Assembly (NCBI RefSeq): GCF_002008315.2
Contig: NZ_MVDG02000001.1
Location: 2,666,001 to 2,730,000 of the forward strand
Length of the DNA: 64,000 nucleotides
Origin: Arthrobacter sp. KBS0703
Lineage (GTDB): Bacteria > Actinomycetota > Actinomycetes > Actinomycetales > Micrococcaceae
Reading direction: 5' to 3'
Part shown: piece by piece, positions 28,271-36,840 of the stretch
How positions within the stretch are numbered: position 1 is the first letter of the stretch
Layout of the letters: every line of letters starts with the position of its first letter
Made by a program: the position numbers and the translations under genes
The notes under the pieces: model-generated
Seen by the model: only the letters and a program-made list of their open reading frames with translations
Told to the model about the DNA's origin: nothing
Database searches by the model: none

Positions 28271-30001
28271 CTAGTCCAGGCTGATGGGTCCGAGCGCGTC
28301 GAGCAGGTCGCCGGGGCCGGGGTTCCCCGCGGCGGACGATCCGCCGAGGTGGTTCACAACTCCCCACACCGCATTCAGCCCGGTGGTCACGGCGCCCTCG
28401 GCCCAGCCGGCGGTGAACGAAACGTCGTCGCCGGCCAGGAAGATCCCGCGCTGGCTTTCCGGCAGGTGGTCCTGCTTGAAGTGCGTGAAGAGCCGCTGCT
28501 GGTAGCGGTAGTGCCCGGGCAGGTTCGCCTTGAACGCGCCCATGAAATTGGGGTCCGCTTCCCAGGAAACCGTGATGGGCTGGCCCACGATGTGGCTGGC
28601 GATGTCCACGCCGGGATAGATCTGCTCGAGCGAGTGAAGCATGAGCTCCACGCGCTGGTCAGCGTCAAGCGCGAGCCATTTGAGCGCGTCATCGTTCCAC
28701 GTGTAGGACAGCAGGATCACCGCGGGCTGGTCCGGGCCGTTGTCCAGGAGATAGGTGGCGCGGTTGAGCCGGTCGGTCAGGGTCATGGACAGCACCTCGC
28801 GGCCGGTTTCCGGGTCGATGTCCTTCCAGAACGGCCGGTCCACCATGACGAACGTCTTGGAGGACTGCATGTAGTGCGAGCGTTCGATCGCCGTCCAGAG
28901 CTCCGCCGGGAACAGCGCCTCCTCCGTGTGGATTCGCGTGGAGAGCAGCCACGACTGGCAGGTGGTGACCACGGCCGGGTAGGACGATTCGCGTCCCCAC
29001 CGCTCACGGAGGCGGAGGTCGCCGTTGGCGTCCCGGCTGATCCGGTCCACGGCTCCCCGCGGGGAGCCGGAGTGCAGGGACGCCAGCGATGTCCCTTCCG
29101 GCCAGTGGGCCATGCCCGACGGCGCGTGGTGCCACAGTGCCTCGGGGAGGCGTTGCGCCCCTCCGGCGATGAGGCGGTGCTGGTCATCGGCGTCGGTATA
29201 TACGACGCGCAGGATCTCGAGGATGGAGTTGGGGAAGTCCGTGTCCCAGCCGCCGGTGCCGAAGCCCACCTGGCCGAACGCCTCGCGGTGGGCAAAGCCC
29301 GCTGCCTTGAATGACTCGCTGCCGGCGATGAAGCCGTAGAACGTCTGCTCGTCCAGCAGCGGCAGGAGCTCATTCCAGAGTTCCTTGATCCGGGCGGTAT
29401 CCCGTGCCCTGATGGCCTCCTGCATCTCGCTGAACCTGGCGCCGTCGTTGACGGCGGCTTTCCAGGCGTCGGCCACCTCGCGGAAGAACGGCGGAAGGTC
29501 GGCCGGGGTGGTCGCGTAATGCTTCTGCCCGGCCAGTTCGATCACCGTGCTGGACGTTGCGGGAGCCAGCGGGTTGGGGAACTCCTGGGTCTCGAGTCCC
29601 AGCAGGTCCACGTAGTGGTAGAACGCCTTGCCGGATACCGGGAAACGCATGCCGCCCAGGTCCGCCACCACGCCCGGGGCCGACGGGAAGCTCGCCGTGC
29701 GCAGGCGGCCGCCGATCTGGTCGGCCTCGTAGACGACCGGCCGCAGCCCGAGCTTCATCAGTTCGTAGGCCGTGACCAGCCCGGACAGCCCGGCGCCGAC
29801 GACAGCGACTTCGGTTCCGTACAGTTCCGGCGGAAGGGACCCCAGCCCGTCCGGGTGGGAGAGGTAATGGTCATAGCTGAAGGGGAAGTCCGGATTCAGC
29901 ATGGTGACGGGGGCACGGTCCGCCCGGTCGGCGGCCGCAGGTGCAGGTCCGGTCGAGGTGCTGGACGGATCGAAGGCCGGCAGTTCGGTAGCGATGGTCA
30001 T
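28271..30001 (-). CDS. davB: Flavin-dependent L-lysine 2-monooxygenase (DavB-like)
   Basis: A 576-residue FAD amine-oxidase-fold enzyme. The dinucleotide-binding motif is VAVVGAGLSGLVTAYELMKL (about residues 65-84). GGRLRTASF, the LGGMRFPVSGKAFYHYVDLL block, YMQSSKTFVMVDRPFWKD and the C-terminal NPGPGDLLDALGPISL follow. From memory these closely resemble Pseudomonas lysine 2-monooxygenase, which turns L-lysine, O2 into 5-aminovaleramide. Tryptophan 2-monooxygenase is the main alternative. The permease gene overlaps it by 4 bp upstream, and a DavA-like amidase is encoded 4.5 kb away, which supports the lysine call. Substrate identity is inferred. Confidence 0.8.
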   Translation of the reverse strand: MTIATELPAFDPSSTSTGPAPAAADRADRAPVTMLNPDFPFSYDHYLSHPDGLGSLPPELYGTEVAVVGAGLSGLVTAYELMKLGLRPVVYEADQIGGRLRTASFPSAPGVVADLGGMRFPVSGKAFYHYVDLLGLETQEFPNPLAPATSSTVIELAGQKHYATTPADLPPFFREVADAWKAAVNDGARFSEMQEAIRARDTARIKELWNELLPLLDEQTFYGFIAGSESFKAAGFAHREAFGQVGFGTGGWDTDFPNSILEILRVVYTDADDQHRLIAGGAQRLPEALWHHAPSGMAHWPEGTSLASLHSGSPRGAVDRISRDANGDLRLRERWGRESSYPAVVTTCQSWLLSTRIHTEEALFPAELWTAIERSHYMQSSKTFVMVDRPFWKDIDPETGREVLSMTLTDRLNRATYLLDNGPDQPAVILLSYTWNDDALKWLALDADQRVELMLHSLEQIYPGVDIASHIVGQPITVSWEADPNFMGAFKANLPGHYRYQQRLFTHFKQDHLPESQRGIFLAGDDVSFTAGWAEGAVTTGLNAVWGVVNHLGGSSAAGNPGPGDLLDALGPISLD

Positions 30002-31539
30002 GAAAGGTCTGCCTTTGACAGTTCGGGGATGGACGGAGCGCTGGAAAGTTCACGGCTGGATAGTTCACGGTATTCCTCATGGCTCAGCGCGGCCACCCTG
30101 GAATGGCGGCGGCCGTAGCCGAAGTAGGCGGCGAGCCCCACCAGCATCCAGATGCCGAAGGTCACCCACGTGTCGGCGCCCAGGTTGGCCATCAGGTACG
30201 CGCACATCAGCGCGCCCAGGATGGGCGTCAGCGGGAACAGCGGCACCCGGAAGGTCCGCTCGAGCTCGGGCCGGGTGCGGCGCAGGTAGATGACGGCCAC
30301 GTTCACCAGGGCGAAGGCGAAGAGGGTGCCGATGCTGGTGGCGTCGGCCAGGGCGCCCAGGGGAACCAGGCCGGCTGTCAGGGCCACGAGGGTGCCGACG
30401 ATCAGCGTGCCTGCAACCGGGGTGCCGGTCCTCCGGGAGACGCGGCCGAAGACTTTGGGGATGAGGCCGTCGCGGGCCATGGAGAGAAGGATGCGGGTCT
30501 GCCCGTACAGGACGGTCAGCACGATGCTGGCGATGGCAAGGACGGCACCGACGGCGAAGACCAGGGCGATCCAGGGCTGGCCGGTGGTCTCTTCGAGGAT
30601 CTTGACCAGTGCGGCTTCATTGCCGTCGAACCATCCCCAGGGCCGGGCGCCCACGGCGGCCACGGCGACGAGGACGTAGATGGTGGTGACGATCAGCATG
30701 GAGAGCATGATGGCGCGGGGCAGGTCGCGCTTGGGGTTGCGGGCTTCCTCGCCGGCGGTGGAGGCCGCGTCGAAGCCGATGTAGGAAAAGAACACTCCGG
30801 AAGCGGCGGCGGAGACCCCGGCAGCGCCCATGGGCAGGAGAGGCTCGAAGTTGCCGGCGTTGAAGGCCGTGAAGGCGACTGCGCAGAAGAAGATCAGGAT
30901 GGCCACCTTGATAATCACGATGGCCGTGTTGACCCAGGCGCTTTCCCTGGCGCCCCGTATCAGCAGGATCATGGCCAGCAGGACAATGACCATGGCCGGG
31001 ATGTTCATGACGCCGCCGTCGCCGGGCGGCTGCGAGATGGCGTCCGGCAGGACCTGGCCGAACACAGCGAGCGTCTCGTTGACGTATTGTCCGGCGCCTA
31101 CGGCCACGGCCGCCACCGAGACGGCGTACTCGAGCACGAGGCACCAGCCGCAGATCCAGGCCATGCCCTCGCCCAGGGTGGCGTAACTGTAGGAGTAGCT
31201 GGAGCCCGCCACGGGAACCAGGCCAGCCATCTCGGCGTAGGACACGGCGGACAACAGGGCCGCGAAGCCGGCGATGGCGAATGAAATCCAGATGGCCGGC
31301 CCGGCCAGCGGAACCGATTCGCCCAGGATCACCAGGATGCCGGTCCCAAGTGTCGCGCCCACGCTGATCATCGTCAGCTGAAGGACGCCGAAGCTGCGGA
31401 CCAGGCGGGGTCCGCCGTGGCCTGTCTCGGCTTCATTGACCATCTGTCCGATCGGCTTGCGGCGAAGCAGCTGGGCTGCCAGGCCGGGGCGGCCAGCCGG
31501 CGCCGCCGGCCGCTGTTCTGTGTAGGTGGGCACAGTCAT
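29998..31539 (-). CDS. APC-family amino acid permease, probably lysine or related cationic amino acid uptake
   Basis: A 513-residue permease with 12 membrane helices from about residue 50 to 495. The APC start GVLQLTMISVGATLGTGILVILG is clear, as is GFDAASTAGEEARNPKRDLP after helix 6. It resembles the CAT subgroup of cationic amino acid permeases. It overlaps the monooxygenase by 4 bp, so substrate import and oxidation are one transcript. It is divergent from the alanine racemase gene. Confidence 0.87.
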   Translation of the reverse strand: MTVPTYTEQRPAAPAGRPGLAAQLLRRKPIGQMVNEAETGHGGPRLVRSFGVLQLTMISVGATLGTGILVILGESVPLAGPAIWISFAIAGFAALLSAVSYAEMAGLVPVAGSSYSYSYATLGEGMAWICGWCLVLEYAVSVAAVAVGAGQYVNETLAVFGQVLPDAISQPPGDGGVMNIPAMVIVLLAMILLIRGARESAWVNTAIVIIKVAILIFFCAVAFTAFNAGNFEPLLPMGAAGVSAAASGVFFSYIGFDAASTAGEEARNPKRDLPRAIMLSMLIVTTIYVLVAVAAVGARPWGWFDGNEAALVKILEETTGQPWIALVFAVGAVLAIASIVLTVLYGQTRILLSMARDGLIPKVFGRVSRRTGTPVAGTLIVGTLVALTAGLVPLGALADATSIGTLFAFALVNVAVIYLRRTRPELERTFRVPLFPLTPILGALMCAYLMANLGADTWVTFGIWMLVGLAAYFGYGRRHSRVAALSHEEYRELSSRELSSAPSIPELSKADLS

Positions 31540-31592
31540 CGTTGACGTCCGTTCGTGAGTAGTTGTCGATTCCCCTCACCAAGAGTAGGCGT

Positions 31593-31608
31593 GTGAGCCA
31601 TCTCTCAC
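31593..31608. promoter_or_regulatory. Inverted repeat in the permease/racemase divergent promoter
   Basis: GTGAG (31593-31597) and CTCAC (31604-31608) form a dyad in the short 100-bp region between the permease and alr starts. It overlaps where the alr -35 would be. It is a candidate site for the PucR-type regulator encoded after alr. Confidence 0.4.
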
Positions 31609-31625
31609 CGGTGTGCAAAATGACC

Positions 31626-31631
31626 TATAGT
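31626..31631 (+). promoter_or_regulatory. -10 element of alr
   Basis: TATAGT lies only 8 nt before the alr ATG at 31640. Transcription would begin at or next to the start codon, so the mRNA is probably leaderless, consistent with the absence of a ribosome site. Confidence 0.5.
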
Positions 31632-31639
31632 GTTCTGGC

Positions 31640-32854
31640 ATGAGACGTAATGCACAACAGACAGGCGCCCCAAACGCGGCGCTTTCCGGCCAGGTCAGCG
31701 TTGATCTGGCCGCGATTTCGGACAATGTCCGGGCCCTCCGCTCCCTCACCGCTGCCACGCATTTCATGGCGGTGGTGAAGGGCAACGCCTACGGCCACGG
31801 GCTCGTGGACGTGGCGCAGGCGGCGCTCGCGGCCGGCGCCGACTGGCTCGGGACCGCCCAGCTCACCGAGGCCCTCGCCTTGCGCCGCGCCGGCATCACA
31901 GCCCCGGTTCTTTCCTGGCTATATCTCGCCACAGCGTCCAGCGACATCATCCGCGAAGCGGTGGACAACGACGTCGATATGTCAGTCGGCAGCACCGCCC
32001 AGCTGGACGTGGTGGCGGCCATTGCCCGGTCGTTGGGACGGCCGGCAGCCGTCCACCTCGAGCTGGACAGCGGGCTGAGCCGAGGTGGCGCCCGCGCCGA
32101 GGACTGGCCGGACCTCGTGGCCGCCGCACGCACGGCCGAGGTGGCCGGAACCCTGACGGTGCGGGGCGTCTGGACCCACCTCGCCTGGGCCGACGTTCCG
32201 GCCCACCCGGGCAACGCCGCGGCCGTGGCCGCCTTCGAGGAAGCCGTCCGCCAGGCGCGGGAGGCCGGACTGGATCCGCAGCTCAGGCATGTTTCCAGCT
32301 CCGCCAACATCCTGGACCGCCCCGAATTCGCGTTCGACATGGTCCGGGCGGGCCTGGCCATCTATGGCCTGGCCCCCGCCGACCACCTTGATCCGGCGGA
32401 CTACGGGCTCCGCCCGGCCCTGACAGTGACGGCTCCCGTGGTGCTCGTGAAGAAGGTCCCGGCGGGCACCGGAGTGAGCTATGAGCACCAGGCCATCACC
32501 TACGAGGAGCGGTTCCTGGGGCTGATCCCGCTCGGCTACGCGGACGGCATTCCGAAGGGCATTTCCGGCCGCAGCATCGTCCGTGTCGGCGGCAGGCGGG
32601 TTCCCGTGATCGGCAAGGTATGCATGGACCAGTTCATGGTGGATCTGGGCCCGGAATCCGGCGGCGTCTGCGTCGGCGACACAGCCGTCCTGTTTGGTGA
32701 TCCGGGCACGGGTGCGGCCAGCGCGGACGAATGGGGCGCGGCGATCGGCAGCCACGGCGACGAAATCATCAACAGGATTGCCCCGCGCCTCCCCCGGGCC
32801 TACGAGTGCCCGGATTACGAGGATCCCCGGGACGGTGTGCCGCATGTCGCCTGA
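31640..32854 (+). CDS. alr: Alanine racemase (PLP-dependent)
   Basis: A 404-residue fold-type III racemase. The PLP lysine is K47 in AVVKGNAYGHG and the second catalytic residue is Y281 in GVSYEHQAIT; the C-terminal KVCMDQFMVDLG also fits. It is not beside tsaE/tsaB, the usual setting of the cell-wall enzyme in actinobacteria. Instead it sits between an amino-acid oxidation operon and its presumed regulator. It may therefore be a second, catabolic racemase, possibly of broad specificity acting on lysine. It overlaps the regulator gene by 11 bp. Confidence 0.9.
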   Translation: MRRNAQQTGAPNAALSGQVSVDLAAISDNVRALRSLTAATHFMAVVKGNAYGHGLVDVAQAALAAGADWLGTAQLTEALALRRAGITAPVLSWLYLATASSDIIREAVDNDVDMSVGSTAQLDVVAAIARSLGRPAAVHLELDSGLSRGGARAEDWPDLVAAARTAEVAGTLTVRGVWTHLAWADVPAHPGNAAAVAAFEEAVRQAREAGLDPQLRHVSSSANILDRPEFAFDMVRAGLAIYGLAPADHLDPADYGLRPALTVTAPVVLVKKVPAGTGVSYEHQAITYEERFLGLIPLGYADGIPKGISGRSIVRVGGRRVPVIGKVCMDQFMVDLGPESGGVCVGDTAVLFGDPGTGAASADEWGAAIGSHGDEIINRIAPRLPRAYECPDYEDPRDGVPHVA

Positions 32855-34499
32855 GGCCGCCACCGGCGCCGAGCGGCTTAGCGTCGTCACGCTGGAGCAG
32901 TTCCTGGCAAAGTTGCCGCCGGCGTTGAAGGTGCTTCACGACGGCGGCAACGGCTCCGGCCTGCTGCGGTGGGTGGAGCCTAGTGAGTTGGAAGACCCGA
33001 CCCCCTACCTGCTCGACGGCGAGTTCCTCCTCACGGCCGGCCTGCCGTTCGTGGGCGAGGCGGGCGACGCGGACCGGGTTGACGCCTATGTGCGACGCCT
33101 CGTGCACGCCCGGGTGGGGGCCCTGGGATTCGGGCTGGAACCGTACTTCGACGCCGTGCCGGAGACCGTGGTGGCGGCCTGCGTGCGGCACAACCTGACC
33201 CTCGTGGAGGTGCCCAGCACGGTCCCGTTCGCGGCGATCGGACTCGAGTTCTCCCAGCTCCTGGAGTCGGACAACGCCAAACTGTTCCGGCACCTGGCGG
33301 ACACCAACAGGCAGCTGATGCGTGCCGTCCTTTCCGCCCGGCCGGAGCACGAACTCCTGGCAGCGCTGACCCGGAGGGTCCCCGTGTGGGCCGTGCTGGT
33401 GGGCGCGGACGGAAGGGTCCGCGCCCGGGCGGGCTCCGGCGTCGAACTTCCCGCGCTGCAGCCGATCCTGGACCGCCTCCTGGGCGGGAGCGGGCCCCGG
33501 GTGGAAATGGACTCCTTCGACGTCGCAGGGTCGGCGCTGGTCTTCGGGCATCCGCTGCGCAGCACCCGCGACGCCAACCTGGGGGCCCTGGTCCTGGGTG
33601 CCGGCGCCCCGCTGACACCGGCGCAGAACAGCGTGGTGTCATCCGCCGTCGGCCTCCTGGAACTCCTGGTCCGGCAGCGGACCAGCGGTTCCCTGGCGCC
33701 AAGCCAGCTGGCCACGGCACTGCTGCTCCACCCGGACAGCCTGGCCAGCGGCGGAACGCGGCACATCAACGGGCTCCGGGACCTGCTCGCCCAGAGCACC
33801 TCGTCCACCCGCTCGGCCCCGGTTCGGGTGGTCCAGGGCGTCAAGGCGGACCAGGCAACGTGGCCCGCCGGGGACAGCCCGGTGCGTGAGCTGCTGCAGT
33901 GGCGCCGGCTGTTCGACACCAAGCTCGTGGAAATCACCGACTACGGCTTCGCGGCCGTCACCCGCCTCAAAGTGGACGATGCATTGCTGGCCGAAATCGA
34001 AAAGCTCGGCTGGCGCCTGGTGATCGGCGATGCCACCGAACTGGCCGGCCTGAGCGGCGCCTACCAGCGCGTGACGTCCCTCCGCTCCCGCGTCCAAAGC
34101 ACCGGCAAAAGTGCGCGGGTGGGCGAAGTCAGCTGGACCGTGGCAGGGCTGCTGGGACGCGAGGCCGGCACCATGCTGGCAAGCCGGCTCCTGGAGCCGC
34201 TGCTCAGCCAGGACGCCGACCGCCGCCGCGCCCAGCTCTCCGTGCTGAGATCCTGGCTGGGCGAAAACGGCAACTGGGACGCCACCGCGAAAGTGCTCGG
34301 GCTGCACCGCAACAGTGTCCGGCGCCAGATCAACGCGGTGGCGGAGCTGCTGGACATGGACCTCAACGAGGCCCAGGTGCGGGCCGAGCTGTGGATTGCG
34401 CTGCAGTACGCGGATGAGCTGCCGGCGACGGTCCCTTCAGCAGACCTACCTCCGGCCGACGGCTCAGCCGCCGGCGGAGCCGTCCTAGTTCCCGGCTGA
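32844..34499 (+). CDS. PucR-family transcriptional regulator
   Basis: 551 residues from the ATG at 32844, which overlaps the alr stop by 11 bp; longer in-frame readings lie inside alr. The N-terminal PucR domain spans about residues 15-135 (YLLDGEFLLTAGLP, GALGFGLEPYFDAVPETVV). A central variable region follows, and a C-terminal PucR helix-turn-helix at about 460-520 (LSVLRSWLGENGNWDATAKVLGLHRNSVRRQ). Family members activate purine, GABA and amino-acid degradation genes. It likely controls the lysine locus around it. Confidence 0.92.
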   Translation: MSPEAATGAERLSVVTLEQFLAKLPPALKVLHDGGNGSGLLRWVEPSELEDPTPYLLDGEFLLTAGLPFVGEAGDADRVDAYVRRLVHARVGALGFGLEPYFDAVPETVVAACVRHNLTLVEVPSTVPFAAIGLEFSQLLESDNAKLFRHLADTNRQLMRAVLSARPEHELLAALTRRVPVWAVLVGADGRVRARAGSGVELPALQPILDRLLGGSGPRVEMDSFDVAGSALVFGHPLRSTRDANLGALVLGAGAPLTPAQNSVVSSAVGLLELLVRQRTSGSLAPSQLATALLLHPDSLASGGTRHINGLRDLLAQSTSSTRSAPVRVVQGVKADQATWPAGDSPVRELLQWRRLFDTKLVEITDYGFAAVTRLKVDDALLAEIEKLGWRLVIGDATELAGLSGAYQRVTSLRSRVQSTGKSARVGEVSWTVAGLLGREAGTMLASRLLEPLLSQDADRRRAQLSVLRSWLGENGNWDATAKVLGLHRNSVRRQINAVAELLDMDLNEAQVRAELWIALQYADELPATVPSADLPPADGSAAGGAVLVPG

Positions 34500-35312
34500 G
34501 CCGTCCCCGCCCAGGCCGTCTTCCCAAGACCGGTAAACGGCGGGACGCCGGTCGTCGAGGTACGGCACGGCCGCCCTCGCGTCCCGGACGGCGTCGGCAC
34601 TGACCTCGGCGAACAGCAGATCCGGGCCGGTGCCCGCGGCGGCCAGCAGCGACCCGTCCGGGGCGGCGATGACGCTTCCGCCGAGGAACTCGCAGCCGTC
34701 CTCCGCGCCCGAATGGTTGGCGTAGGCCACCGTCAGCTGGCTCTCCAGCGCCCGGGCGCGCAGCAGGACCTGGGGAACGGCGTCGAATCCGTGCGCCAGC
34801 GCGGTGGGAACCAGGAGCAGTTCGGCGCCGCGGGCCGCGGCTGCCCGCACAATCTCGGGAAATTCCACGTCATAGCAGATGGCCAGCGATGCCCTGACGC
34901 CGGCCAGATCGACGACGGCGGGGGCTGCTTGTGCCGGGCTGAACGCCTTACGCTCCTCCGGCCCGAACAAGTGGACCTTGGCGTAGGTGAGGAGTTCCTC
35001 CCCCCGGTCGCCGAGAAGCGTCGCGGTGATCTGCCATTGCCCCTCGGGCGTGAGCGCCGGCAGGCTGTAGACCAGCGCGATCCGGTGGCGCGCGGCGATT
35101 TCCGCCAAGGTGCTGCGGATATCCGGTAGGAGTGCCGGATCCAGATCGGTGCGGATCCGCAGCGGCGCGTACCCCACGGGAAAGAGTTCGGGAGTCAGCA
35201 GCACGCCGGCCCCGGCTTCGGCAGCCTTCCGGGCAGCCTCGTCAACGGCCCGGCAGTTCCGTTCGATGTCTAAAACAGCGGCATTTGCCTGCAACAGCGC
35301 CAGTAGCACCAT
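34485..35312 (-). CDS. davA: Nitrilase-superfamily amidase, probable 5-aminovaleramidase (DavA-like)
   Basis: A 275-residue carbon-nitrogen hydrolase. The catalytic triad is E42 (LTPELFPVGY), K112 (YAKVHLFG) and C146 (AICYDVEFPE). The features GPEERKAFSP, YANHSGAEDG and VPYLDDRRP look like Pseudomonas DavA, which hydrolyses 5-aminovaleramide to 5-aminovalerate and ammonia. ATG at 35312 is preferred to the GTG two codons earlier. It converges on the PucR gene (15-bp overlap) and completes the lysine pathway with the monooxygenase. The substrate is inferred from context and resemblance. Confidence 0.77.
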   Translation of the reverse strand: MVLLALLQANAAVLDIERNCRAVDEAARKAAEAGAGVLLTPELFPVGYAPLRIRTDLDPALLPDIRSTLAEIAARHRIALVYSLPALTPEGQWQITATLLGDRGEELLTYAKVHLFGPEERKAFSPAQAAPAVVDLAGVRASLAICYDVEFPEIVRAAAARGAELLLVPTALAHGFDAVPQVLLRARALESQLTVAYANHSGAEDGCEFLGGSVIAAPDGSLLAAAGTGPDLLFAEVSADAVRDARAAVPYLDDRRPAVYRSWEDGLGGDGSAGN

Positions 35313-35470
35313 GATCACCTCGAGTCTTTGTGAACGCCCGCCCCATACCGGGCCGTCTTTCTCCTCAGCGTATCCGCGGTGCCGGCCGGGCGCGCCGGTG
35401 TATTTGCACCTGCCAGACCGGCCTGCGGGACGGATCGTCCGGGGAGCCCAAAACCTCGGGCGAGCCCGCC

Positions 35471-35495
35471 TTGCGTTAACTTCTTGACTACAAGG
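35471..35495 (+). promoter_or_regulatory. Promoter/operator box of the ROK regulator gene
   Basis: TTGCGTTAA, 3 nt, then CTTGACTACAAGG. It contains a -35-like TTGACT (35484-35489) and the dyad CTTG-N4-CAAG. The same box recurs at 36730-36754 before the sugar importer (21 of 25 positions identical), so it is probably the ROK operator. Confidence 0.75.
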
Positions 35496-35519
35496 AGCCG
35501 ATGGTGCAATCTTCTTACC

Positions 35520-36710
35520 ATGCCCTCAACATCGCGCTCAACGAGGAGCCGAACCAAGAACCCCGGATCGCAGTCCGCTCTGAGACACCTCAACCAGCAG
35601 CGGATCATCGAGTGCCTCCTGAACGGCCCCTCCACGCAGGCGGAACTCGCCCGGCAAACCGGTTTGTCCACCGCAACGGTGTCCAACATCGTCAAAATCA
35701 TGCAGGACTCCGGGCTGGCGTCCACCGAGCCGATCACCAGCTCCGGGCGGCGGGCGCTCAACGTCCGGCTGAACAGCAACGGCGCGGTAGCGGTCGGGAT
35801 CGATTTCGGCCGCAGGCACCTCCGCGTCGTGCTCGCCTCGCTCAGCTACCACATCATCGCCGAGGAATCCGTCCTGCTTCCCCTCGGGCACCACGCCGAT
35901 CAGGGCATCGAAGCCGCCGTTACACTGCTGGCCAAACTCCTCGCCGGCAGCGGCGTGGAGCGCAGCGCCGTGGTGGGTGCCGGCGTCGGAATTCCCGGGC
36001 CCATCGACCGCCGGACGGGCACCGTGGCGCAGGGCGCCATCCTCCCCGAGTGGGTGGGCATCAACATCCTGGAGCACCTCGAAAACACCCTGCAGTTCCC
36101 GGTATTCATTGACAATGACGCCAATCTGGGGGCGTTGTCCGAGGTCACGTGGGGCCCGCACAGCGGCGTCAGCAACCTGATGTTCCTCAAGATCGGTTCG
36201 GGCATCGGCGCCGGCCTGATCCTGAACGGCATTCCGTACTACGGGAACGTGGGGATCACGGGCGAAATCGGCCACGCCACCATCCATGAACACGGCCTGA
36301 TCTGCCGCTGCGGCAACAGGGGCTGCCTCGAGACCATCGCCTCCACCACCACCATGATCGAGCTGCTGGGCCGGGGTGAGGAACGGCCGCTGACACCCGC
36401 GGACATCGTCCGCAAGGCGCTGGCCAGGGACGCGGCAACCCTGCGTGTCGTGGACGACGCCGGGCTGGCGGTGGGCCGGGCGCTAGGCAATGTGGCTAAC
36501 CTGATCAACCCGGAAGTGATAGTGGTGGGCGGTCCGCTGGCCGGGCTGGGCGAGCTGCTGCTGGACCCCGTGCGCCGTGGCCTGGTGCGGCATGCAGTGC
36601 CCGTTATCGGGGAAACCACAACCCTGACAATGTCCTCTTTGGGCGACCGCGCCGAAGCCTTGGGCGCCGCAGCCCTGGTCTTCCAACATGCCGGAATCCG
36701 GCGTTCGTAA
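35520..36710 (+). CDS. ROK-family transcriptional repressor of the sugar importer
   Basis: 396 residues from the ATG at 35520. An N-terminal winged helix (about residues 20-75: IIECLLNGPSTQAELARQTG, STATVSNIVKIMQDSGL) is followed by a ROK sugar-kinase-like domain. The phosphate loop region is AVGIDFGRRHLRVVLA. The zinc-binding motif is H-x-C-x-C type (HEHGLICRCGNRGCLE). It lies 130 bp upstream of the ABC importer and shares its promoter box, so it probably represses both until a sugar binds. Confidence 0.93.
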   Translation: MPSTSRSTRSRTKNPGSQSALRHLNQQRIIECLLNGPSTQAELARQTGLSTATVSNIVKIMQDSGLASTEPITSSGRRALNVRLNSNGAVAVGIDFGRRHLRVVLASLSYHIIAEESVLLPLGHHADQGIEAAVTLLAKLLAGSGVERSAVVGAGVGIPGPIDRRTGTVAQGAILPEWVGINILEHLENTLQFPVFIDNDANLGALSEVTWGPHSGVSNLMFLKIGSGIGAGLILNGIPYYGNVGITGEIGHATIHEHGLICRCGNRGCLETIASTTTMIELLGRGEERPLTPADIVRKALARDAATLRVVDDAGLAVGRALGNVANLINPEVIVVGGPLAGLGELLLDPVRRGLVRHAVPVIGETTTLTMSSLGDRAEALGAAALVFQHAGIRRS

Positions 36711-36729
36711 GCTTTTCGTTATCTGCCCG

Positions 36730-36754
36730 TTGCGTTAAAGACTTGACGACAAGG
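36730..36754 (+). promoter_or_regulatory. Promoter/operator box of the sugar importer operon
   Basis: TTGCGTTAA, AGA, then CTTGACGACAAGG. TTGACG (36743-36748) is a good -35, with a weak -10 (GTTTAC, 36766-36771) 17 bp on. It is nearly identical to the box before the ROK gene. Confidence 0.75.
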
Positions 36755-36840
36755 GTTGTGATCCAGTTTACTTTTTCATCAGACGGCCCTGCGGATTGCA
36801 GGGCAGACAACGAAGTCACGCATTGGAGGCGTAAGGGCAA

